DNA of 40,632 bases, taken from Gammaproteobacteria bacterium (GTDB lineage Bacteria > Pseudomonadota > Gammaproteobacteria > Thiotrichales > Thiotrichaceae). Location of the stretch: the NCBI GenBank assembly GCA_018822845.1, contig JAHJJD010000033.1:1-40632 (forward strand), written 5' to 3'. The position numbers and the translations under genes were made by a program. Positions 27,784-36,265 of this stretch are shown piece after piece; the first letter of the stretch is position 1, and every line of letters starts with the position of its first letter. The notes beneath the pieces were generated by a model. That model was not told the origin of the DNA and ran no database searches. It saw only the letters and a program-made list of their open reading frames with translations.

Positions 27784-28827
27784 ATGCTCGACAGCCTGCA
27801 CATCAAGAACTTCCGCTGCTTTGAAGACCTTACCATCCCCTCTCTAGGACAGGTAAATTTGATCGTGGGAAAGAACAGCGTTGGCAAAAGCACACTGCTA
27901 GAAGCAATCGCTATTTTCTCATCAGCAGCAGACCGTCAAACCATTAACTTTTTTCGTGAATTTCGAGATTCTTATTCTTCTACATCTTCTACAGATGATG
28001 ATCAATTAATCGAATTACTCCCACACAAAAATCAAGAGTTAATGCTGGAAATAGGGGATATTCGGAAAATTCAATATGTTACAATAATGCCTAAAAGTAT
28101 AGCAATAGAGAAATTTCCCGACTTCCCTGTGGAGGAATCTTCTTCATATTCTAGAAGGCGCGCTAGAAAAGATAATAAATTCGTTATAATTAGCTTAAAA
28201 AACAACCTAATTAATTTAACATCGATACCACACTATTATTCTGGAACTCATCTTGAAAACACGAGCGAGTTAGAAAGGATATGGGCAGCAGCATTTAAAA
28301 ACAGTAAAAAGAAACTAGTCATTAATGCACTCAAAATAATAAACAAATCCATTAATGATCTTGCTTTTATACCAGAAGAAATTTATGAAAATGATTTTCC
28401 TAGAGATCAAAAGCTAATCAGAATACCAATGGTAAAACTTGACGATCAAGATCAAGCCGTACCTCTCCGATCACTAGGAGAAGGTACATTAAGGTTATTA
28501 CAAATTATTTTAGCTGCACTACAGGCGGAAAATGGCTTTCTGCTGATCGACGAGTTCGAGAACGGCTTACACTACTCGATTCAGGGAGAAGTATGGGAAA
28601 AACTTTTTAAGCTAGCGAAAGAACTGGATATTCAGGTGTTTGCAACAACTCACAGCGAAGATACTGTAAAAGCATTTTGTAAGGTTTCGCTACATTCACC
28701 TGAAGAAGGACATCTAATTTCTCTAGGAAGAAGTGCTTATGGTGAAGATAAAGGTAAAATCATCGCTATTGTGCATGACGAAAATGACCTCCAATACATC
28801 CTCGATACCGGCATGGAGGTTCGCTGA
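27784..28827 (+). CDS. AAA family ATPase (ABC-type, OLD/AAA_21-like), candidate defence protein
   Basis: A 347-residue ATPase of the SMC/ABC-type AAA group. Walker A is GKNSVGKST (residues 29-37), the ABC signature is SLGEGTLRLL (about 229), Walker B is FLLIDEFENGLH (about 251-262) with the catalytic glutamate, and the switch histidine is in TTHS (about 288-291). The N-terminus HIKNFRCFEDLTI is typical. There is no fused TOPRIM domain, unlike single-chain OLD nucleases. The middle of the gene is markedly AT-rich compared with every neighbour and uses rare-looking AGA, AGG and ATA codons, consistent with recent acquisition. Its stop and the next start share TGATG, so the two are translationally coupled. 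The pair resembles ATPase/TOPRIM defence modules. Confidence 0.85.
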   Translation: MLDSLHIKNFRCFEDLTIPSLGQVNLIVGKNSVGKSTLLEAIAIFSSAADRQTINFFREFRDSYSSTSSTDDDQLIELLPHKNQELMLEIGDIRKIQYVTIMPKSIAIEKFPDFPVEESSSYSRRRARKDNKFVIISLKNNLINLTSIPHYYSGTHLENTSELERIWAAAFKNSKKKLVINALKIINKSINDLAFIPEEIYENDFPRDQKLIRIPMVKLDDQDQAVPLRSLGEGTLRLLQIILAALQAENGFLLIDEFENGLHYSIQGEVWEKLFKLAKELDIQVFATTHSEDTVKAFCKVSLHSPEEGHLISLGRSAYGEDKGKIIAIVHDENDLQYILDTGMEVR

Positions 28828-29516
28828 TGACCCGCAGTGTCTTGCTCGTTGAAGGAACAACAGATAAATACTTTTTTGAATTATTACTAGAAAAAGCTGG
28901 CTTAACTCACGTAGAAGTCTTTCCCCCAAAAGAATCAGGTACTCGCGGTAGAGGCATCAATGCTCTCGTAAAAGAAGGCATTCCCAAACAACTAGAGGAA
29001 ATCAAGCGCGGCTCAGTCATGAAACTGGGTATTGTCGTCGATGCGGACAGTGAAGATGATGATGCTGGCTTTGCCAATCGTCACCAGGCCATCAGTGCGC
29101 TATTGGAAAGCGACTTTACCTTAGTGGTAGCACAACAAGAGGTTAAAGGAAGCATCTTTCAGCGGGATGATGCCCCTGAAATCCGTATTGGCTTATGGAT
29201 AATGCCTGACTGCCAAGAACAAGGAATGTTGGAAGATTGCTTATTACCCTGTATTGCTGACCCAGAACGTACTGAACTATTGGCACTTACAGATGCCAGC
29301 ATTCACGAGGTCACGCAGCGTAAAATATTTGAAAACATCCGTTTCAACGAAAAACACCTATCCAAAGTCCGGTTTACCACATGGCTGACATGGCAGCAAA
29401 AACCTAGAAGCTGCCGCCAACTTAGCCCTGCCTGCGCCCTCAAAGAAGGTTGGCTCAACCCTGACCATCCCAACATCACAGCCATCACCCACTGGCTCCA
29501 GAAAGTATTCCAATAA
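28827..29516 (+). CDS. DUF3226 / TOPRIM-like protein, partner of the AAA ATPase
   Basis: A 229-residue protein with TOPRIM-like signature residues: E9 in LLVEGTTDKYFF (motif 1) and D72 and D74 in IVVDADSEDDD (DxD motif 2). This matches the DUF3226 family, which belongs to the TOPRIM-like fold. TOPRIM domains use these acids to bind magnesium for nucleic-acid cleavage or nucleotide transfer. A catalytic role is inferred, not seen. It starts inside the ATPase stop (TGATG) and probably forms a complex or regulated pair with it. Base composition rises toward that of the host over its 3' third. rep starts 7 bp after it. Confidence 0.75.
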   Translation: MTRSVLLVEGTTDKYFFELLLEKAGLTHVEVFPPKESGTRGRGINALVKEGIPKQLEEIKRGSVMKLGIVVDADSEDDDAGFANRHQAISALLESDFTLVVAQQEVKGSIFQRDDAPEIRIGLWIMPDCQEQGMLEDCLLPCIADPERTELLALTDASIHEVTQRKIFENIRFNEKHLSKVRFTTWLTWQQKPRSCRQLSPACALKEGWLNPDHPNITAITHWLQKVFQ

Positions 29517-29522
29517 AACCAT

Positions 29523-31535
29523 ATGCAAGGACTCAACCCCGAACAACAAGAGGCGGTCACCCACCTCGGCACCCCACTATTGGTGCTGGCAGGTGCTGGC
29601 AGCGGCAAAACCCGCGTCATCACCCAGAAAATCGCCTGGATGATCCGTAAGGGCGTGCATTCCGCCGACCAGATTGCCGCGATTACCTTCACCAACAAGG
29701 CCGCGCGTGAAATGCGCGAACGCGCCAGCAAACTCCTGAGCAAGGAGGAATCGAAAGGGCTAACCGTTTCCACCTTCCACACGCTGGGTTTGAACATCAT
29801 CAAGCGCGAAGCCAAACGTTTGGGCTACAAGAACAATTTCAGTATCCTCGACGCACAGGACAGCGGTGCCATCCTCAAGGAACTCGCCCACAAGCAGGAA
29901 ATCGAGGAAGCCGACAGCCTGCGCTGGATCATTTCGCGCTGGAAAAACGACTTCATTTCGGTCGAGCAAGCTGCCCTGCTGGCCAATACCACCGACGAAA
30001 AACTTGCCGCGATCCTCTACGAGAAATACCAGCGGCAAATCAAGGCATACAACGCTGTCGATTTCGACGACCTGATCGTGCTGCCGGTGCAACTGTTCGA
30101 GCAACACCCTGATGCGCTGCAATTTTGGCAAAACAAGCTGCGTTACTTGCTGGTCGACGAATATCAGGACACCAACGCTTGCCAGTACCGCCTGATCCGC
30201 CTGCTATCCGGGCTGCGCGGCGCACTCACCGTGGTAGGCGACGATGACCAGTCGATCTACGCCTGGCGTGGCGCACGCCCGGAAAACATCATCCAGCTCC
30301 AGAAAGACTACCCCATGCTCAAGGTGGTGATGCTGGAACAGAATTACCGCTCCACCAGTCGCATCCTCAACAGCGCCAACAAGCTGATCGGCAACAATCC
30401 GCACCTGTTCAGCAAAAACCTGTGGAGCACCCTCGGCGAAGGCGACCCGATCCGCATCATGCCCTGCCGCACTCCCGAGCACGAAGCCGAAAAAGTCATC
30501 GGTGAAATCCTCAAACAGCGCTTCCGCGACCGCGCTGCCTTCAAGGATTTCGCTATCCTCTACCGGGGCAACCACCAAAGCCGATTGTTTGAAAAAGCCC
30601 TGCGTGAAAACAACGTCCCCTACAAAATCAGTGGCGGCACTTCATTTTTTGAGCGCTCCGAAGTCAAGGACATCCTTGCCTACCTGCGCCTGATCGCCAA
30701 CCCGGATGATGATGCCGCCTTCCTGCGCATCATCAACACCCCCAAGCGTGAAATCGGCACTTCCACACTGGAAAAACTCGGCGAATACGCTCACGAACGC
30801 CACACCAGCCTGTTCACTGCCGCGCAGGAACTCGGTTTCGCCCAGCGCGTTTCCGCCAAAGCCCAGCAACGGGTGGAAACCTTCAGCTTCTGGCTGCACG
30901 AAATGGTACGCGCCGCCGACAACACCGACCCGGTGAAAATTGCCCGGCAGGTCATCACCGACATTGGCTACGAAGACTGGACAAAAAACACCTGCAACAC
31001 CCCCAAACAGGCCGAAGCGCGCATGAAAAACGTGTGGGAAATTGTCGAGTGGATTCGCAAACTACATGACGACACTTCGACTCCGCTCAGTGCCCGCAAG
31101 GAGACGCTTGCCGACATCATCGCCCACATGAGCCTGGTCGACATGCTGGAACGCAACAGCGAAGAAAAAGAACAGGATGCCGTCACCCTGATGACCCTGC
31201 ATGCGGCCAAAGGGCTGGAATTCCCCAGTGTATTTCTGGTAGGAGCGGAAGAAGAACTCCTGCCCCACGCCAACAGTATCGACGAACACGGCCTTCAGGA
31301 AGAACGGCGGCTAGCCTACGTCGGCATTACCCGCGCCAAGAAAAACCTCACCATTAGCTACGCCAAGGTGCGTTCGCGCTACGGCGAGTCTTCCACCGTC
31401 GAACCCAGCCGCTTCCTCGACGAATTGCCGCCAGAACATCTGGAGTGGGAAAACAAGAAAGTGGTGTCGGATGAGGAACGACAGGAAACCGCCCGTGCCT
31501 ACATTTCCAACCTCAAAGACCTGCTGGTTGATTGA
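29523..31535 (+). CDS. rep: ATP-dependent DNA helicase Rep
   Basis: A 670-residue UvrD/Rep superfamily 1A helicase moving 3'-5' on single-stranded DNA; it helps replication forks pass protein blocks. The length is close to the 673 residues of E. coli Rep and the sequence follows it throughout. Walker A is GAGSGKT (24-30), motif Ia ITFTNKAAREM, motif II VDEYQDTN (about 210), motif III VGDDDQSIYAWRGA, motif IV EQNYRS, motif V TLHAAKGLEFPSVFLVG and motif VI EERRLAYVGITRAK. A 20-bp repeat (31073-31092) is carried in frame in a variable linker (DDTSTPLSARKETL). The start is 7 bp after the TOPRIM-like gene. Confidence 0.97.
   Translation: MQGLNPEQQEAVTHLGTPLLVLAGAGSGKTRVITQKIAWMIRKGVHSADQIAAITFTNKAAREMRERASKLLSKEESKGLTVSTFHTLGLNIIKREAKRLGYKNNFSILDAQDSGAILKELAHKQEIEEADSLRWIISRWKNDFISVEQAALLANTTDEKLAAILYEKYQRQIKAYNAVDFDDLIVLPVQLFEQHPDALQFWQNKLRYLLVDEYQDTNACQYRLIRLLSGLRGALTVVGDDDQSIYAWRGARPENIIQLQKDYPMLKVVMLEQNYRSTSRILNSANKLIGNNPHLFSKNLWSTLGEGDPIRIMPCRTPEHEAEKVIGEILKQRFRDRAAFKDFAILYRGNHQSRLFEKALRENNVPYKISGGTSFFERSEVKDILAYLRLIANPDDDAAFLRIINTPKREIGTSTLEKLGEYAHERHTSLFTAAQELGFAQRVSAKAQQRVETFSFWLHEMVRAADNTDPVKIARQVITDIGYEDWTKNTCNTPKQAEARMKNVWEIVEWIRKLHDDTSTPLSARKETLADIIAHMSLVDMLERNSEEKEQDAVTLMTLHAAKGLEFPSVFLVGAEEELLPHANSIDEHGLQEERRLAYVGITRAKKNLTISYAKVRSRYGESSTVEPSRFLDELPPEHLEWENKKVVSDEERQETARAYISNLKDLLVD
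31073..31092 (+). repeat. 20-bp palindrome-armed repeat, copy 3 with compensated arms
   Basis: CACTTCGACTCCGCTCAGTG has the same 12-base core as the copies at 5485-5504 and 7014-7033, but its arms are CACT/AGTG instead of CCCT/AGGG. Both arms changed together, preserving pairing. It lies in frame within a poorly conserved linker of rep. Confidence 0.65.
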
Positions 31536-31561
31536 AGCCCGGAAGCAGGCTGGCCTATAAT
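31532..31561 (+). promoter_or_regulatory. Sigma-70 promoter for the gene at 31591
   Basis: TTGAAG (31532-31537, four of six) and a perfect TATAAT (31556-31561) are 18 bp apart. The predicted start is near 31568, giving a leader of about 22 nt that contains AAGGA before the ATG at 31591. The -35 overlaps the stop codon of rep. Confidence 0.7.
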
Positions 31562-31590
31562 TTCTGCCCCTACCAGCAAGGATTTGCCTC

Positions 31591-32340
31591 ATGTCCCAGT
31601 ATCCCGCCAGCACCCAAAGCCTGATTGACCAGGCCACCAGGCTCAGTGGTCACGGCTTTGACATCGTGTTCGACGCCAGTTTGCCAGTTGCCTCCAGCGT
31701 GCGGATTGCCGGGCGGGAAGGCCGCGAGCGACACGAAATCGTGCTGCGCCTGCCCAGCGATGAAAACAACTACCTGATTGCATGGCAGGCAGCTTTCGTC
31801 CTGCATCAGTACAGCACGCCGGAAACCGAACGCACCAACCTGCAACCGAATGCTGCCTACCTCGCCAGCGTCAAGAATGAGTTGCTGGAAATGCACCCTG
31901 GCATCCCGCTTGCCCAGCGCGAACCCTTCACCGACCACGTGATTGGCGGCGTCCTGACGCAGTTACGCTCCGTCCCGGTCGGCATGCTGATCGACATCCA
32001 CCTGCACCGTGAATACCCCGAACTGCACGCCACGCAAAAGCAGTCCCTGATCAATCAGGTGGTGGAACACGTAGCCTGCCTGCAATTAACCCCGGAAATG
32101 TTCCCCCGCACCCTGGTACGTGCCAATCAGGTCATGAATGCGGCGCAAGCCTTGATGGTCGCCGAGCTGTTTGAAATACCCGATATTTTCGAGCCATACC
32201 GTAGCGTAGGCATGGAAGCTGCGGCAGCCATCCTGCTGGAACCGTGTATGAACCAGATATTCAACGCCACCACTGACCGTCAGCTGATTGATTCCTGGGG
32301 CAGTAATCTGGGTATTGAAAAATGGTACCGCTGGGTCTGA
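31591..32340 (+). CDS. Soluble protein of unknown function
   Basis: I do not recognise this 249-residue protein. It is predicted to be cytoplasmic, alpha-helical in its C-terminal two thirds, with no signal peptide, membrane segment or familiar catalytic motif. Noticeable stretches are VRIAGREGRERHEIVLRLP, a helical VPVGMLIDIHLHREYPELHATQ, and a C-terminal WGSNLGIEKWYRWV rich in tryptophan. It carries its own good promoter after rep, so it is likely independently expressed. It ends 4 bp before the stop of the convergent flavin reductase-like gene. Confidence 0.75.
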   Translation: MSQYPASTQSLIDQATRLSGHGFDIVFDASLPVASSVRIAGREGRERHEIVLRLPSDENNYLIAWQAAFVLHQYSTPETERTNLQPNAAYLASVKNELLEMHPGIPLAQREPFTDHVIGGVLTQLRSVPVGMLIDIHLHREYPELHATQKQSLINQVVEHVACLQLTPEMFPRTLVRANQVMNAAQALMVAELFEIPDIFEPYRSVGMEAAAAILLEPCMNQIFNATTDRQLIDSWGSNLGIEKWYRWV

Positions 32341-32344
32341 CCCC

Positions 32345-32959
32345 TCAGACGGGCGATTTTAACTCAATCTTTTCGCCGAACAGCATGTATTCCCCCGCCC
32401 CCAGCCGCGCCAGCGGTTGCAGGGCGGTGGCATCCACCGTCAAGCGCCCCTTGTCACTCATACTGGCGATAGTGTTGTCCACATACAGTGCGCTGATTTT
32501 GCCCAGCAACAAGGAATAGGTTTCCTTGCCCAACGGCACTTCCGCGTGCAGCTCGCAAGCCAACGCCACCCGGCAATCCTTCAGGCGCGGCAAATCGAAT
32601 CCTTCAAACGGAGACATTTCCAGATCCAGCATGTCGATTTCGGACTCACCCGCAGGCAGGATTTTCGCACTGGCGTTCAAGGCTTCCAGCATTTCGGTAT
32701 GCGCGATATGCACCACGAACCGTTTCCGTTGCAGAATGTTGGCGCGGGTGTCCTTGTGAGAACCATCCGGCTTGCTGCCCACCGACAGGCTGATTAACGG
32801 CGGATCGCTATTGACCGCGTTGAAATAGGAAAACGGTGCAAGGTTCAGGCTGCCATCGACATTTTCCGACAGCACCCACGCAATCGGGCGCGGCACTATC
32901 GTTTGCGTCATGGCGAAATAAATCTCAGATGGGGTCATTTGGCTGAAATCGAGATACAT
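32345..32959 (-). CDS. Flavin reductase-like (FMN-binding split-barrel) protein
   Basis: A 204-residue flavin-reductase-like protein: TQTIVPRPIAWVLSENVDGSLNLAPFSYFNAVNSDPPLISLSVG is the FMN-binding split-barrel signature, followed by KDTRANILQRKRFVVHIA, and ACELHAEVPLGK and LLLGKISALYVD in the second half. It probably uses NAD(P)H to reduce FMN or binds FMN as a flavoprotein; the physiological partner is not apparent. I chose the ATG at 32959 (MYLDFSQM). An in-frame ATG at 32986 is possible; neither has a clear ribosome-binding site. It diverges from the TrpB2-type gene across about 92 bp. Confidence 0.85.
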   Translation of the reverse strand: MYLDFSQMTPSEIYFAMTQTIVPRPIAWVLSENVDGSLNLAPFSYFNAVNSDPPLISLSVGSKPDGSHKDTRANILQRKRFVVHIAHTEMLEALNASAKILPAGESEIDMLDLEMSPFEGFDLPRLKDCRVALACELHAEVPLGKETYSLLLGKISALYVDNTIASMSDKGRLTVDATALQPLARLGAGEYMLFGEKIELKSPV

Positions 32960-33051
32960 GGCATCAAGTCCGGTAGTTTTTTGCATTGCACACGTTTGGT
33001 GCAAGTGGGAATATAACCCCTTCGTCCCGCATGGAAATAACGGAGGATTAC

Positions 33052-34401
33052 ATGACCACAAAAATATACCTGCCCGAAGCCGAAATGCCTACCCACTGGT
33101 ACAACATCGTTGCCGACATGCCCAACAAGCCTGCGCCCTATCTGGGGCCTGACGGCAACCCGGTACCGCCGGAAGCCATGCTTGCCATCTTCCCTGAAGC
33201 ACTGGTGATGCAGGAAGTCAGTGCGGAACGCTGGATTCCGATCCCCGATCCCGTGCGCGAAGCCCTGACCATGTGGCGGCCTTCCCCGCTTTACCGCGCC
33301 CACCGGCTGGAAAAAATGCTCAATACCCCGGCCAAAATCTATTACAAGAATGAAGCCGTCAGCCCGGCAGGTTCACACAAGCCCAACACCGCCGTAGCGC
33401 AGGCGTATTACAACCAGCAGGCAGGCATCAAACGCCTTGCCACCGAAACCGGCGCTGGCCAGTGGGGCAGCTCACTGGCGCTGGCAGGGCAAATGTTTGG
33501 TATCGATGTGCGTGTCTACATGGTGAAAATCAGTTACCAGCAGAAGCCGTACCGCCGTTCCATGATGCAAACCTGGGGCGCAGAAGTATTCGCCAGCCCG
33601 ACCGACATGACCAACTCGGGCCGCGCTGTCCTTGCTGCTGACCCCAACTCGCAAGGCTCCCTCGGCATCGCCATTTCCGAAGCGGTGGAAGAAGCCGCCA
33701 GCCGTGCTGACACCAACTACGCGCTGGGTTCCGTGCTCAACCACGTACTGCTGCACCAGACCATCATTGGTCAGGAAGCGCGCAAGCAACTGGAAATGGT
33801 CGGTGAATACCCCGACATGATTTTCGCCCCCTGTGGCGGCGGCTCCAACTTCGGTGGGATTGCCTTCCCGTTCTTCGCCGACAAGGCGGCGGGCAAGGAT
33901 GTGAAACTGGTGGCGGTTGAGCCGACTTCCTGCCCGACCCTGACCAAGGGTGTTTATGCTTATGACTTTGGTGACGTGGCGGGCTATACGCCGCTGATGA
34001 AAATGTACACCCTCGGCCACGACTTCATGCCACCGGGCATCCACGCGGGTGGCCTGCGCTACCACGGCGATTCCGCACTGGTCAGCCAGCTCTACAATGA
34101 AGGGCTGATCGACGCCGTAGCCGTACCGCAACTGGAAACTTTTGCTGCCGGAATCATGTTCGCCAAGAGCGAAGGCATCATTGCTGCACCGGAATCCTGC
34201 CACGCAGTCGCCGCCGTCATCCGTGAAGCCCGGAACTGTGCCAAAACCGGTGAAAGCAAAACCCTGCTATTCAACCTTTCCGGCCACGGGCATTTCGACA
34301 TGACCTCTTATGACCGTTACCTGCAAGGCGACCTGACCGACTTCGACTATCCGGAAGAAGCGATCAGGGAATCCCTGAACCATTTACCCAAGGTTGGCTA
34401 A
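33052..34401 (+). CDS. TrpB2-type tryptophan synthase beta-like PLP enzyme
   Basis: A 449-residue PLP enzyme of the TrpB2 (TIGR01415-like) branch, longer than standard TrpB (about 400). The PLP lysine is K110 in AGSHKPNTA, where classical TrpB has HKxN; the phosphate loop is PCGGGSNFGG (about 260). TETGAGQWG, where classical TrpB has TGAGQHG, and LSGHGHFD are visible. TrpB2 can make tryptophan from indole and serine and often acts without a TrpA partner; none is adjacent here. GGAGG at 33042-33046, 5 bp before the ATG, fixes the start. It ends convergent with the XAC2610-type gene. Confidence 0.94.
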   Translation: MTTKIYLPEAEMPTHWYNIVADMPNKPAPYLGPDGNPVPPEAMLAIFPEALVMQEVSAERWIPIPDPVREALTMWRPSPLYRAHRLEKMLNTPAKIYYKNEAVSPAGSHKPNTAVAQAYYNQQAGIKRLATETGAGQWGSSLALAGQMFGIDVRVYMVKISYQQKPYRRSMMQTWGAEVFASPTDMTNSGRAVLAADPNSQGSLGIAISEAVEEAASRADTNYALGSVLNHVLLHQTIIGQEARKQLEMVGEYPDMIFAPCGGGSNFGGIAFPFFADKAAGKDVKLVAVEPTSCPTLTKGVYAYDFGDVAGYTPLMKMYTLGHDFMPPGIHAGGLRYHGDSALVSQLYNEGLIDAVAVPQLETFAAGIMFAKSEGIIAAPESCHAVAAVIREARNCAKTGESKTLLFNLSGHGHFDMTSYDRYLQGDLTDFDYPEEAIRESLNHLPKVG

Positions 34402-34411
34402 ACCTTGCCGT

Positions 34412-34438
34412 GCGGGGCGCAGGTCATTGCGCCCCCGC
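34412..34438. other. GC-rich hairpin between convergent genes
   Basis: GCGGGGCGCA and TGCGCCCCCGC pair around GGTCAT with a single bulged base. It overlaps the 3' end of the minus-strand gene and follows the TrpB2 stop by about 10 bp. There is no T-tract on either strand, so it may be a barrier or an mRNA end structure rather than a standard intrinsic terminator. Confidence 0.35.
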
Positions 34439-35269
34439 CAATATTGCAGACGCCTCCACCCATTTTTCCACCACCCGGCTTCCCTTGTAGCGGATCCGGA
34501 ACCATTCCTCTCCGGTATCCCCCGAATAATCCAGCAGTTCCACCTTGTCACCCTTGATCACGTACATGCGGGTTTTACTATCTGCATCCGGCTTGTCATA
34601 GAGGGGAGCCTTGGCAGGCAGTATCTTGCGGATAGCAGGAGGGGTTTTCTCGTTGATTTCTGCCGGGTCTTCAGTAGCGGCCACTAATGTCTTGAGCAAC
34701 TTCCCGTCAGGCTTGTAGATTTTGGCGTGGTAAAGATCGCCTTCCGGGCTGACCACAACCGTTTCCATCCAGGTGTACGGTTTGCCATTTGTGAAACGGT
34801 AGTCTGTTGTATACCAGCGAGGACCTGAACGTTGCGCAGAATTGAGGGTTTTGGTCGCAGTGGTCAGGGTTGGGTTGCTGATTTCCTTGGCAAAATCCTG
34901 AAATTTGCTCGTTGTCTTGTCCCACAAATACAAGCGGTAGAACATGTTGACGCCACCATAACCAACCCCTTCCAGCAAACCGACATCGCCCATGCCGTCG
35001 AAATTGAAATCAGCCTGTATGATCAGGCTGTCGATTTCCATGCCACCTTCCGGCACATCCGGCAACTCGCCCAGGGCCTGGGTCTTGCCACCGGGCAATA
35101 CTGCGATGACATTATTCCCCTGCTGTTTCACCGTCACTTTGATGTTGGAAACAGGTGAAAAAGTTACCGGCAATTTGGCGTAACCCTTAGGTACGGTAAA
35201 GCTTACAGCTCCCAAAGCAAGCAAGCCAAAGCCTACCACCAAAGCCATGGATTTAAACGGCAGACGCAT
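34424..35269 (-). CDS. Exported XAC2610-like protein with C-terminal SH3-like domain
   Basis: A 281-residue exported protein. A hydrophobic segment (MALVVGFGLLALGAVSFTV, about residues 8-26) acts as a signal peptide or anchor. The middle resembles XAC2610-type domains, with a calcium-binding-like DFNFDGMGDVGLLEGVGYGG at about residues 108-127, a pattern of FG-GAP-type repeats. The C-terminal about 75 residues (AKAPLYDKPDADSKTRMYVIKGDKVELLDYSG) match a bacterial SH3-like module that often binds cell-wall glycans or peptides. The ATG at 35269 follows GAGGTG; the upstream in-frame extension lacks one. Possible role: envelope or peptidoglycan-associated protein; not proven. Confidence 0.78.
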   Translation of the reverse strand: MRLPFKSMALVVGFGLLALGAVSFTVPKGYAKLPVTFSPVSNIKVTVKQQGNNVIAVLPGGKTQALGELPDVPEGGMEIDSLIIQADFNFDGMGDVGLLEGVGYGGVNMFYRLYLWDKTTSKFQDFAKEISNPTLTTATKTLNSAQRSGPRWYTTDYRFTNGKPYTWMETVVVSPEGDLYHAKIYKPDGKLLKTLVAATEDPAEINEKTPPAIRKILPAKAPLYDKPDADSKTRMYVIKGDKVELLDYSGDTGEEWFRIRYKGSRVVEKWVEASAILAGAQ

Positions 35270-35353
35270 GGATTTCACCTCACTTGGTTTTTGTTTGAGT
35301 CCCAAGTTTAGACCCGCATCAGCCATTTCGTTCAAAACAAAGGGATAAATGTT

Positions 35354-36265
35354 TCAGATAACAGCCAGCAACACCAATGGCAGGGTCAGCATGCTGAACA
35401 GCGTTTCCCCGGTAATCAGCACAGCCATCATGGTTGCATTACCCCCCAGTTGGCGGGCAAGAATGTAGGCGGAAGAAGCCGTCGGCAAGGCAGCAAATGT
35501 CACCAGTACGGCACGTTCCAGCGGCTCCATCTGCAACCAGCCACACAGCACGAATACCAGCGCAGGCAACAACAACAACTTGACCCCCGACACCCACAAC
35601 AGGGAAACACCGGAAGCCCTCAGCGCCTTCAGCCGCAGCCCTGCCCCCACCGCCAGCAAGCCCAGCGGCAAAGCCATCTGCCCCAGCTTGCCCACCGCCG
35701 ACCAGACCACCTCAGGCAATTCAAACGGCAACAGATTCAACGCAATACCGGTGAGGCTTGCCATAATCAGGGGATTACGCACAATCGACAGCAGGATGAC
35801 GGCAGGCCGTACCTGCCCGTGCGTATAATGGGCAAACACCGCGATGCATAACACATTGACCAGCGGAATCATGACCGAAATGATAATGGCCGCCAGTGTC
35901 AGCGCCGGAGATGGCAAGGCCACCGCCACAATCGCCAGCCCGATGTAGGTGTTGAAGCGAATACCGCCCTGAAAAAAGGAGGTGAAATCCGGCCCGTTCA
36001 AACGCACCACGGGTGCCAGCAGCAAGCACACTGCCGCAGCCGTCAGGGGAACCAGCAAGGCTGCGAGAATCAGCCAGCCAGCTGCTGCCAGATCCACTTC
36101 TGCTTGCGCCAGCCGCTCAACCAGCAAGGCAGGAAACAGGATGAAATAGGTCGCCTTTTCCGCCTGTAACCAGAAATTTTCATCCAGAAAGCCGCTGCGC
36201 CGTGCCAGATTCCCCAATACCAGCAGGATGAAGACCGGGAATATGGCAGCGAAAACAGCGTACAT
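35354..36265 (-). CDS. AEC family transporter
   Basis: A 303-residue polytopic transporter of the auxin efflux carrier (AEC) family, with about ten predicted membrane segments distributed evenly. The NTYIGLAIVAVALPSPA and IVRNPLIMASLTGIALNLL stretches are characteristic; FLDENFWLQAEKATYFILFPALL is the typical N-terminal loop. Bacterial AECs export or import small organic anions such as malate or malonate; the substrate is not predictable here. Its ATG shares the A of the batD stop codon (TAATG), so it is translationally coupled to the bat genes, an unusual tail for a bat operon. Confidence 0.9.
   Translation of the reverse strand: MYAVFAAIFPVFILLVLGNLARRSGFLDENFWLQAEKATYFILFPALLVERLAQAEVDLAAAGWLILAALLVPLTAAAVCLLLAPVVRLNGPDFTSFFQGGIRFNTYIGLAIVAVALPSPALTLAAIIISVMIPLVNVLCIAVFAHYTHGQVRPAVILLSIVRNPLIMASLTGIALNLLPFELPEVVWSAVGKLGQMALPLGLLAVGAGLRLKALRASGVSLLWVSGVKLLLLPALVFVLCGWLQMEPLERAVLVTFAALPTASSAYILARQLGGNATMMAVLITGETLFSMLTLPLVLLAVI

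Noticed and set aside
27784-29516. Calling the ATPase/TOPRIM pair PARIS or OLD outright
   Set aside because: The second protein matches DUF3226 rather than DUF4435, and the ATPase lacks a fused TOPRIM domain, so a named assignment would go beyond what the sequence shows.
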